Source of the DNA: Madurella fahalii
Taxonomy: Eukaryota > Ascomycota > Sordariomycetes > Sordariales
DNA: 64,000 bases
Direction of reading: 5' to 3'
Assembly (NCBI GenBank): GCA_029876055.1
Contig: CM056877.1
Coordinates: 372,001 to 436,000 of the forward strand
Shown here: piece by piece, positions 12,901-23,422 of the stretch
Layout of the letters: each line of letters begins with the position of its first letter
Position numbering within the stretch: the stretch's first letter is position 1
Translations under genes and position numbers: made by a program
The notes under the pieces: model-generated
Databases searched by the model: none
What the model saw: only the letters and a program-made list of their open reading frames with translations
Told to the model about the DNA's origin: nothing

Positions 12901-13332
12901 CTTGCGGCGGTGGATCGCGCTCTCGACTTCATGAGCGAGGACTTTTTGTCGTCTCGCTCGCCTCGGGATTGCTCCTCTGGACAAATAGGAAGCTCGAGAC
13001 CAGAGGGCTCGGGGCGGGAGACACCCCCCAGCTCATTTGCTGATAGTGCCGATGGTGCTGTGCGCTCAACTACTCAGCTCAACATGCCTGTCATTCCCGA
13101 AAACCGTGTGTTGCCTGGACTAGCGACATATTCACCAGGGTTCAATTTCGAGGATCCGCAAGCCGCTTTTGTCGATGACCTCGAGGAAAGCCAGATGCTA
13201 CCCCCAAGCACTGTCCCGTACGACGATAGTGCTGAGGAATGGAATGGTGTATCGTGGCCTTTGGAATTGGTGCAGTTTAGATTTCCAGAAAGCGGGGATT
13301 GGACGTGTCCGAAGATGGACGATTGTACATAG
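9956..13332 (+). CDS. Large C2H2-zinc-finger-like nuclear protein, 1081 aa
   Basis: Three exons join in phase: 9956-10476, 10548-11164 and 11225-13332. The introns are GTAAGT...CCAG and GTAAGC...GCAG, the second with a CTAACTAAC branch region. The N-terminal 600 residues are alpha-helical-looking and unrecognised, with a Cys cluster near residues 25-35. Residues about 736-762 form a basic, acidic-interrupted stretch (RKRAR...KTQRR) typical of a bipartite nuclear signal. Residues about 773-838 hold a fungal C2H2-type module: CPFWKLDPRKHRKC, then VKQHLTRKH, then YCDMCKTTF and a final His/Cys pair. The acidic, Ser/Pro-rich C-terminal tail looks like an activation region. The family occurs in multiple copies in Sordariomycetes with no settled function. 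It may be a transcription regulator. The domain is clear and the function is unproven. Confidence 0.75.
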
Positions 13333-14102
13333 ACTATTATCGAAATCTCTCCCTCTCCAGAGCCCAACCAATCTCAGGGCTAAGCACACTGTTAGAGCAT
13401 GTGTAAATACTCCGCCTTCCAATATATCATATGGACTGTCGACCATTGAACCTCAAAGTCCACAGCCCTCAGCTGGCAATCTAGACACTACCTTCATTAG
13501 GTATTTCCCAGATTCTGCCTTTGAGTATCGATGCGAAAGACTAGGTACCTACTTATCAACGGAATGCTTTACGTTGGATTTTTAATTATTTGATTTTTAT
13601 TTAACGTACGTTAACTTAATTTTTTAATTTTTTAATTTTTTAATTTTTTATTTTTTTTTTTTTTTTTTTTTTTCCCCACCCATGGTTGTGTCAATTGATG
13701 GATTAGGAATAGATTGCTGGGTTCTTTGTACGCTTCACTGCTACCTTGTGCTAACAGCCAAGACACGAATCATCCAAAACTCGCAACGCGCAGGGATCAG
13801 GGATTTGAATGAGGCAACAGCTTCTTGGCGCACAGCCACTGGAATCCTTCTCAACTCTTGTTTCGTCGATGGCGTCCACGAGACAAACCTCGCCGTCAGC
13901 CATGCAGCAGCCCGTTTCCCCCTCCCTCCGAACACAACGCGCCTGGCTGCCATGGCGAGGTAGCCGGCAAGCTTAATACCTGAACCCGATTCCTGCACGC
14001 ACAGCCGAAGCGCTTCGATTCGCAACTCGGACGGCAGCACGTCGATTTGACGCCACCTCGGAGGCTCGGGCTGGCTCGTGGTCGCGCCCGAGTCCGTCGC
14101 CC
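13333..14102. other. Spacer containing an AT-rich tract
   Basis: Apart from the AT repeat annotated separately at about 13587-13673, only short frames are present. The part next to 14103 is GC-rich and serves as the 5' flank of the mannosyltransferase. Confidence 0.5.
13587..13673. repeat. AT tandem tract ending in 23 T
   Basis: Short tandem units of the form TTTTTTAA, in four to five imperfect copies at about 13617-13650, are preceded by TTATTT-type sequence and followed by an uninterrupted run of 23 T at 13651-13673. This is the most AT-rich stretch between two GC-rich genes. It may act as a nucleosome-free linker or terminator region for the upstream gene, or simply be an unstable microsatellite. 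The repeat itself is seen directly; its role is a guess. Confidence 0.85.
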
Positions 14103-15911
14103 ATGCGCCCCGCGGTCAGGGCCGGCAGGGCGAGGTATCTCGTCCTCCTCGTGGTTCCCTTCTTTTGCACATTAGCCTACTTCATCACGCGTCCGACCTA
14201 CACCTGGCGCCCGCCCGCGCATGTCGGTCCCCCCCGCACTCGCCTTCCCAGCACCAGCAATGAGACAGCCGACTGGTGGGTAGAGTTTTTTACCCGCCTC
14301 AACAACACGCAGGTCATGGCCTCTCCGACCAAGATAAAGGGCAAGGCACGCGCCGACAATTGGCGGCCCGACATCGACTATGCCCGGCCCGACTTGTGGA
14401 AGTTGAGCGAGGACGACCAGGCCAGGTTCCGCCAGTCGCACGCCTCGATCGTCAAGCAGCTCCCCGACTTTGCACGCCACCTCCCCTATCGCGCCGGCAC
14501 CACGGGCGTCGTGACGACAGCCGGGGCCGCCAACTTTGGCCAGGCAGTCTCGGTGGTGCTGATGACTCGGCAGACCGGCTCGCATCTGCCCATCGAGGTT
14601 GTGCTCGACTCGTCGTCGGAATGGGCCGACTGGGTCTGCGCCAACATGATGCCGCGCTTCAACGCCACCTGTGTCTACCTCGAGGACATGTGGGTCAGCC
14701 TGCACCCCTTCGTGCCCAAGTTCCGACGCTACCAATGGAAGTTCATTTCCATCATCGCCTCGACCTTCCAGAACGTCCTCTTCCTCGACGCCGACTGCCT
14801 GCCCGTCCTCAATCCCGATTCCATATTCGAGCACGGCGCCGAGCCGTTTACGTCGGCCGGCTTCATCACCTGGCCCGACTTCTGGACCCCGTCGTCATCG
14901 CCGCTGTTCTACAAGATTGCGGGGGACATCGAGGTGCCGCCGCTCACGGCGCGCACGTCGTCCGAGAGCGGCATCATGGTGTACGACAAGGCTCGCCACG
15001 GCGACACGCTTCTCCTGGCCGCCTACTATAACTACAACGGGCCGAGGCACTATTACGACGTCTTGACACAGCACGGGATCTCGGGGGACGGTGACAAGGA
15101 GACGTTCCTGCAGGCTGCGTTGGTGCTGGATGCGCTGCGGCGGAAGGGCGTGTACGAGGAGCCGACCGGGTGGATGAAACCTGGCGTCGGCGTTAAGAAG
15201 GGCTACTGGGATGTCAAGAGGATCCCCATGGTTCACGGGCGGTCGGTCAAGGGGGAATGGAATGGCATGTTTATGCAACAGATGGATCCGGTCGAGGATT
15301 ACAGGGTGGTCATGGCCGCCATTGAGGAGGCTAAACGCGGGCCGGAAGCTAAGGCCGAGGACGAAGACAAAGTCGAGTATAATAACGAGGACAGGCCCAA
15401 AGAGATGCCCAAGCACAAGCCTGACGAGGGAACCGGGGCCGAGAACAAGGTCCCCCGCAGAGCGAACCGTCGCCGGTTTTGGCGGTGGGGTGGGAAGGAC
15501 AAGCCCGAGACCAGCGGCGAGAAGGCCCCGCCGCCGACGATCGCGCAGGTCAAGCCCGGGCCAACCTGGCAGGAAGACTTCCTCACCGACTCGAGCTTCC
15601 TAGCCACCGTCGGCAACCTGACGCTCAACCACTACCACGGTCGCTTCATGTTCTTCCACCACAACGGCGTCAAGCCCGACTTTACGCGTATCCTCGACAA
15701 GAAGGCGGGCATCGTCGCCGTCAACGAAGAGGGCAAGTACGTAAGGATGTGGGGGGATCCGGGCTGGGTCATCCAGCGGACGGGACGCGACGTCGAGAAG
15801 CTGTGGTGGCAGGACTCGATACAGATCTATTGCCACCCAGAAATGGCCCAGTGGGCGCCGGTGTGCGCCAAGATGCAAGAAGTTTATGCGCAGGTGTATG
15901 ATACGGACTGA
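14103..15911 (+). CDS. GT71 alpha-mannosyltransferase, Mnn2 type, 602 aa
   Basis: An intronless type II membrane protein. A short basic N-terminus is followed by one membrane anchor (residues about 11-29, YLVLLVVPFFCTLAYFI), a proline-rich stem and a lumenal catalytic domain. The nucleotide-sugar/metal site is the DAD of FLDADCLPV (229-231), in the context that marks the Mnn1/Mnn2 family GT71. These Golgi enzymes add alpha-mannose from GDP-mannose to outer N-glycan chains and mannoproteins. Residues about 410-490 are an unusual charged, Lys/Glu/Pro-rich insert between conserved blocks, which probably forms a flexible loop. The C-terminal block resumes conservation (NHYHGRFMFFHHNG). The family is certain. 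The alpha-1,2 linkage is inferred from similarity to Mnn2. Confidence 0.9.
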   Translation: MRPAVRAGRARYLVLLVVPFFCTLAYFITRPTYTWRPPAHVGPPRTRLPSTSNETADWWVEFFTRLNNTQVMASPTKIKGKARADNWRPDIDYARPDLWKLSEDDQARFRQSHASIVKQLPDFARHLPYRAGTTGVVTTAGAANFGQAVSVVLMTRQTGSHLPIEVVLDSSSEWADWVCANMMPRFNATCVYLEDMWVSLHPFVPKFRRYQWKFISIIASTFQNVLFLDADCLPVLNPDSIFEHGAEPFTSAGFITWPDFWTPSSSPLFYKIAGDIEVPPLTARTSSESGIMVYDKARHGDTLLLAAYYNYNGPRHYYDVLTQHGISGDGDKETFLQAALVLDALRRKGVYEEPTGWMKPGVGVKKGYWDVKRIPMVHGRSVKGEWNGMFMQQMDPVEDYRVVMAAIEEAKRGPEAKAEDEDKVEYNNEDRPKEMPKHKPDEGTGAENKVPRRANRRRFWRWGGKDKPETSGEKAPPPTIAQVKPGPTWQEDFLTDSSFLATVGNLTLNHYHGRFMFFHHNGVKPDFTRILDKKAGIVAVNEEGKYVRMWGDPGWVIQRTGRDVEKLWWQDSIQIYCHPEMAQWAPVCAKMQEVYAQVYDTD

Positions 15912-17630
15912 TGGCGCGCCGGGGGTGCATAGATGTATCTCATGAGCATCGGGCAATATAACGGAGTTTGGAGTACCGGGAAAGGGGTGGCAACTTTGGA
16001 AAAGCTGGCAGGAGGGTTGTGGTCTTTCTTTGTATAGATCATAGAACGCCTAATATTTAGAACATCATTCGAAGACCGCAACCAAAAACCGTAAGCCTTG
16101 AAATGTTACAGAAACACACATTCACGCCCATAAAACAATGGACAGAAAAGACGGCAAACGGCCGGACGAATGAGGCTGGGCAACCACAACAGGAGGTCTT
16201 TTCAGCCCAAACAGGGTCAAAACAGGATGTGGACATAGAGCTCCCCTTGGTCCGAGGGAGATCATCTTGCACGCGTAAAAAGCTCTCAAGTAGAGCGGGC
16301 AACCAACAAGTTTGGAAAAGGGCTTGGAATTGGATGTTCTGTTTCAAGATCGATGGCCTGAGGCCTACTTAAGGCGTAAAGTAACTCTGCGTACTCCGCA
16401 AGATCCAGCGTTCAGAGTCCAGAGGGCCCAGGTCCCCGCGGGCAGTTTTCAGCAACTCAACAAAAGCTACTGCTAGTAACTAACAAAAACGCAGCTGAGA
16501 TTTATTGCAATTTGGCCTAGAATTGACAAAGGTCTAGTAAGTTGAAGTGACGAAGTGGAAAGCGATGTGGTCTAACAAGCTACCCTAAATGTGTGGTGCC
16601 CTATACGTTGGTACATCGACTTAGGTAGAGGCGGAGGGTTAGAAACAGGATAGAATTCTAGAGTTCATCAGGGCCAATATGTGTATACCAGCAGGAGATT
16701 ACTGTGCTGACAGTATTTATGGCGTCACCATCCAATCCGCATGTTGCAAGTGGGAAATACGGGCCACTCAAGTGGAAAAAAAAAAAAAAAAAACCGGCGT
16801 ACTACTCTGGATGAGTGTCCATGAGAGAACTTCCGGGAGAGGAACCAACAAAATTTCTGGAATTAAATGAACAAGGATTAGAGTAGTCTACTGAAGAATT
16901 CTAGAGATCTCAAATCTGTGATGGAGTATTACTAGTATGAACTGAAGTTGCCTATGACCGACAAATTATTGGACCGCGTTTCTCGTCCCCCAAGATAGTC
17001 TGTGGTATTGCAATATCTACCAACAAAACCGTCTTCGGAACCATCCTTGCGGACCAAGCCAACAGAAGCTTCACATATGACACCGCATATAACCGAAGAC
17101 CGCGGCCGGTGGTTGCCGGATCTCAGAAGGAAGGCCGCGAGCCGCGACGGCAGGTCGAAGGTGCCCAATGTTCCCTCTCAACCGTTTGATACTAAGTACT
17201 GATATTCTGACTCCAAGACTGCCCTGAGTAGTTTATAGTCTTTTTGTATAGTCTAACCATTGAAAGAGTAACTCAAGTAAACGAAGAATTGTTTCGACCC
17301 AGTCCTAACAACTCTTTCCCTAATAGTGTGAAGGCGACCTCTGCTATCGGAGATACAAGAGAGTACTACTGTATCTTCAAATCGATATGTAACTACTAGG
17401 TCCTTATCATGATAACCTCTTTCATAACTGTTGCTATTGCAGTTGAGACTAGCTGTACAAGCCAATGAACGGACAGCACCGTAGTCCTGTACCGTCCCTC
17501 CTTCTGGTCAAACTCAATCCTTCTCATTCCCAATCTCCAGCCTGAGTTAGAGATTGTGAACCACCGCACCCAAGGGTGTCGAATGCCCTGTCATCCCCTA
17601 TACAGCGACCAATGGAGATGCCTATCAAAT
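15912..17630. other. Spacer, no gene seen
   Basis: Short frames only. A run of 18 A lies at 16776-16793. No domain, tRNA or structured repeat is visible. The stretch separates the mannosyltransferase 3' end from the 3' end of the minus-strand secreted-protein gene. Confidence 0.45.
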
Positions 17631-18382
17631 TCAGGTGCGTCCGATACCAATCCCAATACCAAGACCGAGGTCCAGACCGAGGCCCAAGCTCACGCCGAGA
17701 GACGCGCCGAGCACAGCCTTGACACAGGCTCCAACGGAGGCCGCGATGCCAGCAAAGACGCCATCGAGGCAAAGCACGAGCTTAGTGAAAGCAGCGAAGC
17801 AGGGCTTCACGTACTTCTTGACGCAGCCTAGCAGCGGCAGATTAGCGAGTATCCTTTGATTACTAGCTGCAGGAAACGGCGCGGGGCAACGCACTTTCAC
17901 CCAGAATCTCAACGATGATCTTGATGTCATCGCAGAACTTGGTCGTGTGCTCCTCGAGCTTGCCCTTGGCGCACTTGGCGTCGCAGCCGCCGTTGGACGC
18001 GACGATCTCGGCCTCGGCACTGGCCTCGATCTCGGCGGCCGCGCTGGCGAGCAGCTCGGCGCAGGCGTCCAGATCGGCCTTGAGCTTGGCCGCGAGCGCC
18101 TCGCGGACCTCGAGCGCGGCGCTGATGTCTATATCGGCTTCGACACAGATGGCGACTTGCGTTGTTGTTAGCGAAGGAACTAGAGGTCGGTGGGTGGGTG
18201 GGTTGGAGAAAACTCTAGAGGAAGGGGGACATACCGGCTGCCTTGGTACGAGCTTCGACTTCCGCAAAGATGTCGTCTATCTTGGTGGTACGGGGGACGA
18301 GATGGGAGGTGGACTCAACCGGGAGGGGGTTTGCCAGCGAGCTAGCGAAAAGAGCGGTAAGGGCGAAGAGTGCGGCCTTCAT
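17631..18382 (-). CDS. Secreted Ala-rich, Cys-containing protein with alternating-glycine tail, 199 aa
   Basis: Transcribed leftward from an ATG at 18382. Exons are 18382-18235, 18155-17901 and 17827-17631. The introns are 18156-18234 (GTATGT, branch CTAAC, acceptor CAAG) and 17828-17900 (GTGAAA, branch CTAAT, acceptor CTAG). The signal peptide is MKAALFALTALFASSLA. Residues about 50-134 are Ala/Glu/Lys-rich and helix-prone. Nine cysteines follow that helix and the next hydrophobic block (GGCDAKC, KFC, GCVKK, KPCF, LCLD, GACV). The last 20 residues alternate glycine with Leu, Ile or Val and end in GRT. If intron 2 is retained, a shorter form stops near 17863. I recognise no family. It is extracellular by prediction, and the tail is built for beta stacking or surface activity rather than catalysis. 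Confidence 0.72.
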
Positions 18383-21300
18383 GATGATGGGTAACAGGAA
18401 GAACAATTCAACGCTATCGTCCTTTGTTCAGATAGAAACTCAGAAGCCGGGAGCTGACTTGAGATTTGCAGCGCAGGATCTCGGTCGCGGTTAGAGGCCT
18501 AGGCGAGTGGTTGGGGAGAGCAGGGAGGGAGAGCCCGGAGAGGTCACCAACACACCAATATATAGGCATCTCTGTTTCCTGTAGTTTTCTTTTCTCTCTC
18601 GCTCGTGATCCATGGTATCGCTGATCGAACCTCGTGTCGGCGCGTACACTGCATCCCTAATTCACAAGTAGATGGGATCCAATATCGCAACAGATAAACA
18701 ATATAGCATCGGTCCGCCAGTCTCCACGAATCGCCCTCTCGGGTACTGCAGCGTCACTTGACCTGAGACTCGGAAGTCAGGGACTGATAGACTGGCAACT
18801 ACACGAGTATGAAGCGAGTTCGGGTGTATATTCGCGCCGAAATAGCCTATAACGTCATAACCAACTTCTTGTCCAGCGTAGTCAGCTTCCCACGGCGTTC
18901 CCGTACCACGGAAAGCGGAATCTTGGAAGATCTACAAGAAGCTGAGCTGGGATATATCGGCTTTTGGTATGCAACGAAGAGCCGTACCCCACACATGGAC
19001 GATCGTCGATCAACCCCGGCTGACGGTTGGTGTTGATTGCCGGGGAACACGTGGGTCGATCGGCAGCACGGCCCGCCAAGTTCGTTCCTCCAAGTCCTCC
19101 AGCCTACGGAATTTGCTGATCACTACTAGTTGGCACCGGGAAGGGCCGCAATAGGGCCGGTCAAGCGATTCTGTTCGAACGAGAACGGTGCAGATGGCCC
19201 GTTTTCGTGGCAGGGGGAGCATTTAGCTTAGCTAATACGCACACAAGGCGCGGCACCTCTGAAGAATGCTGGTATGGGCTCTGCTAATTACATCTTATGA
19301 TCTAAGTAGACAACCAAACCAGGGTGATGGAGCAATATGCTCTGGACTCTCCCCAGGGAGTGGGGTGTGGACGGTGAAGGAATGTGGGCTCGCACACAGG
19401 TCACACGGTAAATGTGCACCTATATATAGCGAAGGTATTATAGGTCCCTGGAATCCTCTGCTCGCTACGCTTTATGTTGATTACGTGCCCTAAGATTCTG
19501 CCGTGTGTTCGGAACAAAACCGGTTTTTCGTACAAACCGGCACCCTTTGAGAACCTTGAGTTGTTCCATCCGAGAGGAGGCAGCAGAGCGGCTAGGTACG
19601 TAGGGTAGAAAAGTACCGTTAGGTTACCCGAATGGAAGTCGGTCTAGATCTAGGTACCTGAAACTTTTCAATTTTGTCAAAGAGGATTGAAAATGCAATA
19701 CCACATACTTTAGGGAGTGTTTCCGAGGTAAAATTATGAAAGTGTAGGCAAGTAGCTAGGATTCATAGGGGGTTGTCTTAAACTATTCAAGTACCCACCT
19801 ACGTTACCCATGGGCCAACTCGGTATTTCCATACCCTACGCTGGGAACCTTCGATTAGCCATACCACCCCCCCACCTCCAGGGCCGCGGTCCCCCTAGCG
19901 CCGGATCCTATGACGGAAAGTTACCGCGCGCCTACACCGCTGATCAGCGGCCCTACTCCCGAGCAGCATATGGGCTATCGCTTTTCAACACGGTTGTAAG
20001 GGCTCCAGATCGCTGCAAATAGCAGAGAGAGGAAGGTTTTCGTTCCCGCCTGTGAGACAACGGCAAAACTTTGCTACAGAAGCCCTGGATTACACAGGTT
20101 GAAAGACATGGCTGCCAATCTGCTAGCGCAAGTACTGAACAAGGCAATACAGGAGGGGTTGTTGCTGAGCTTCCCATGGCCCGGGTAAATGGAATGGGCG
20201 CGGGTCGTGGTCCGGCTAAACACCAGGCTATCTCTCACCGATACGGCCGGTACAGAGACGACGAGGTTAATGAGTACCCTACGCACCCAATTATCATGTG
20301 AGATCCTCTGGCCGCATTAGTTGATTCAAATAAGACTGTTGATCAGCACGGCGGACCAGGATGCCCCCGACAAAACGCTCACACACGTCGTGTTTATCAA
20401 CTCGCACGGGATTAGGTTCGGCGTAGGGACGTACAACAATTGCCGCCCTTCATCATGGGCATCTTGAGACAAGGTAATGGCGTCGATCTGCTGAATCCTC
20501 TAATGTGCTCTGTGGGTAAATGTCAACGCCATGAGCGGAGTACCTAGCATTAGTCTAGCGTTCAGCTCGTGTTCTATGTATGCTAAGTAAAATGCTCGAT
20601 ATATTGATTGTTACCACAGGAGTCGGAAACCCGAAGCCAGCAGGAGACCTGTTAGATCTCAGAACCGCCAGGTGGACAGTGATCGTGGTCTGCCGGGAGA
20701 AAAGGGTCAAGTCGAACGAGGCTGCAGCAAAAGACGGATCCCGTAGCATGGAGCCAGATTGTGTCACATGCTACAGGACCCGAACGTCCTGATGCTGCAA
20801 TCCGGCAGATCAAAGCTCATATTTGTACAACGATCCTCCCGAATAGTTGTAACTGCTGCAACGGCATTGGACAGAAGCACGGCACTATGAGCGGCAACAA
20901 CCCGCATTGCCACATTGGACAATGGAGAAGCTTGAGCTACCATTATGGAGGGAGAGGGCCAGTTTGCCTAGCTATACGCTGGGTATACGAGATGTTTGTA
21001 CTTCGTTACCCCTAGCGCAGAGAACTCAATATAAAACAGTATTCTGAGCGCAAGACGTTGTTAAAATTTCGGTTTTGAAAGACATCGTCTGATTAATGTT
21101 GTACAGCTTTTACAACTATTAAGGCACCGTTTGCAATAGAAAATATGTTATTTAAGTTCTATAACTACTATAATGGAATGCAAATTTGTCTTTCATTAGG
21201 TGTGTTGGCCCTGTGACTACGAAGAAGCTAGCTTGCTTACTTATATCTAAATCCTTGTGATGCTCATTTGTATCTGCTAACCTCTCGCTTCGTAAGTCAA

Positions 21301-23422
21301 ATGTTGGAGATAAACTAAATATAAACCAGAAAAGGCTACGTCTCAATTTTCGTTGATGCCGCTGCCATAGACAAGAAAGCAAAACCTTTCCCTCGAGTAA
21401 TACGTAGAGACGGACATGACCTTTCTCGTCGCCATCTCATTGTCAATCGGCACCTAATTAACCCTATCCAGGCTCACAAGCTTCATAGTCACTATCCGTC
21501 TCTACCAACGCACCTGACATCTCACCCCCAGAAACCGGCGAACATTACTATCAGCAGCATCACCACCGAGAAGGGATCTCAGTGTCACCTACAGGCTCTG
21601 CCAATGTACGCCGGTTCTGGCCGGCCTTTTACGCCGAAAGCTTTCTATCACGCCGTACTTATACCCTACCAGTATCCCACAAATGCGTATCCACAAGGCA
21701 AGCTCACCTGGCAGGCGGTGCTCGTCAGTGACGAACTTTAGCGCGTCTTTTTTTTCACACCCTGCTTACCTACCCTTAGAAAATAGGTAATCCTGTTAAT
21801 CTGACCACTCAACCGCTGCGCTGCCACCATGCACAGTAAATAGACACCCCGGCACTACTATCGTGTTGCCAGCGGCGATAGCAGCTCTCTTGTCTCAGGT
21901 ACGGGGCCCAGATATCATGATTTATTTTGTCCCTGAGATGGCTAGTTGGATGCTGTTCGGACTGCGAGCCACTCGACAAACAGAGAGGGTATGGGACATG
22001 GCGGTGGTTCCGAGTCAACAAGACATCTTGTATACAAACATTTTTTTTTCTCTACATATCGTGGGTGTCTACTTAGGCTGTGTTAGCTATTATTTGCGGT
22101 TACTAACCCGGACGTGGCTGTTACCACCAGACAATGTGATTGCCCTATGCCCAGAATAGCTCTACAAGGGCCGCGATCTTCGATGCTCTGTCTGTGGTTG
22201 AGCGTATACGCTTCCGCCAACCTCCTTGCCAGCACGGGACATGGCGTGGATAGACTGAAACTGATGTCTACAGACGGCTTTGCAATCCCTGGAAGAGTAT
22301 CGGGGTCCGCAGTCATAATGTTGAGATCTTGCTCTCAACGTTCTCCGAGACACTGTGCGGGGTTGTCTTATAGGCGGTGCTGACATGATCCAGCCAGCTT
22401 TGGGTCTTTTGGTTTATCTTCCCCCTTTCTCACCAGGTCCTGACTTCAGTTGCTGTAACTTGAGAGACCTTAGTTACTCCTGTCCTGGGGTGTTCACCAG
22501 CGAGTCTAACCCCCCGAATATTTATTCCCTTCTACCCTTATTCGGTGATATCGTGATACGGAGTTTACCGTCTGAGCTTAATATGATAGTTTGAAACTAT
22601 CACAGTTGTATCGGCATCGCGGAAATTTCATTGGAGAGGTTGTAAGCTTGTTAGCATTCCTCATCCCGCCAAACAAGAGTGTTTTATGTCGATGTCCTCT
22701 GGTAGGTATCTTGTTCTCGGTGCATGATATCTTTCGGTTGTATCTCGCTCGATGCTTGAGGTGATTGCATCGATGTCGCTGGACGAGGCGGCTTAAGGTT
22801 TGACGCCGCGCTTTATATCTCGGCAACCCGGCGGAGGAATCGAATGTTGCCTATCGAAATGAAGCCTGTCGTGGCGGCCGTACGCTGACTGGGATGAACA
22901 ACCTTGCCTTCACCTAGAAACTACGAAAGCCCTCCTGGAGTCGTTCTGGCGTTAATGCGGAACTGTATCCGTCCCCGGCAGCAGGTGCTCGGTTCGGACC
23001 ATCGTCATTAATCCAAAAAGTTGGTTCCTGGGTCACCTCACGTTTGGTTCTGCACAGTTTGGAGTCCTCGCCAAATTCTCGCGGCTCTACGGCAAAAGGT
23101 TACCTTGGGTGCATTGGGGTCCGCCACAATCATTCCTGATTCGTGCGGCAGGGACATAAAGGTATTACCCATTCTGCCAGTCATCATACTCTTCGTATTC
23201 AACCGCATACCCGTCGCTTATCGTAAAAAACGGAATGGCGATGCTACGGTTGTATAGAGTCAAGATCGGGGATGCAGCACATTTTGAGGGACAATGGCCA
23301 GCAGCCCTTAAAGTCCCGGGCGCTCCAGACTGTGTATAGTTATTAACTCCCTGTACCGAGCCCCCGGATTCCGGAACCCACGATCATCGTGACCATTCGA
23401 CCCACGCCCTATCTCCTGAACG
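18383..23422. other. 5 kb stretch with no supportable gene
   Basis: This is the longest empty stretch in the window. All frames are under 100 codons, many lack an ATG, and none chains into a domain across plausible introns. Composition is near neutral and lower in GC than the flanking genes. I looked for long terminal repeats, inverted ends, tandem arrays, tRNA B boxes and transposase or reverse-transcriptase motifs and saw none. It could be an eroded element beyond recognition or a long intergenic region with untranslated RNA. Confidence 0.45.

Noticed and set aside
14172..15031. Long frames antisense to, and in another frame of, the mannosyltransferase (220 and 251 codons)
   Set aside because: Shadow frames of a GC-rich gene whose own frame carries the GT71 motifs.
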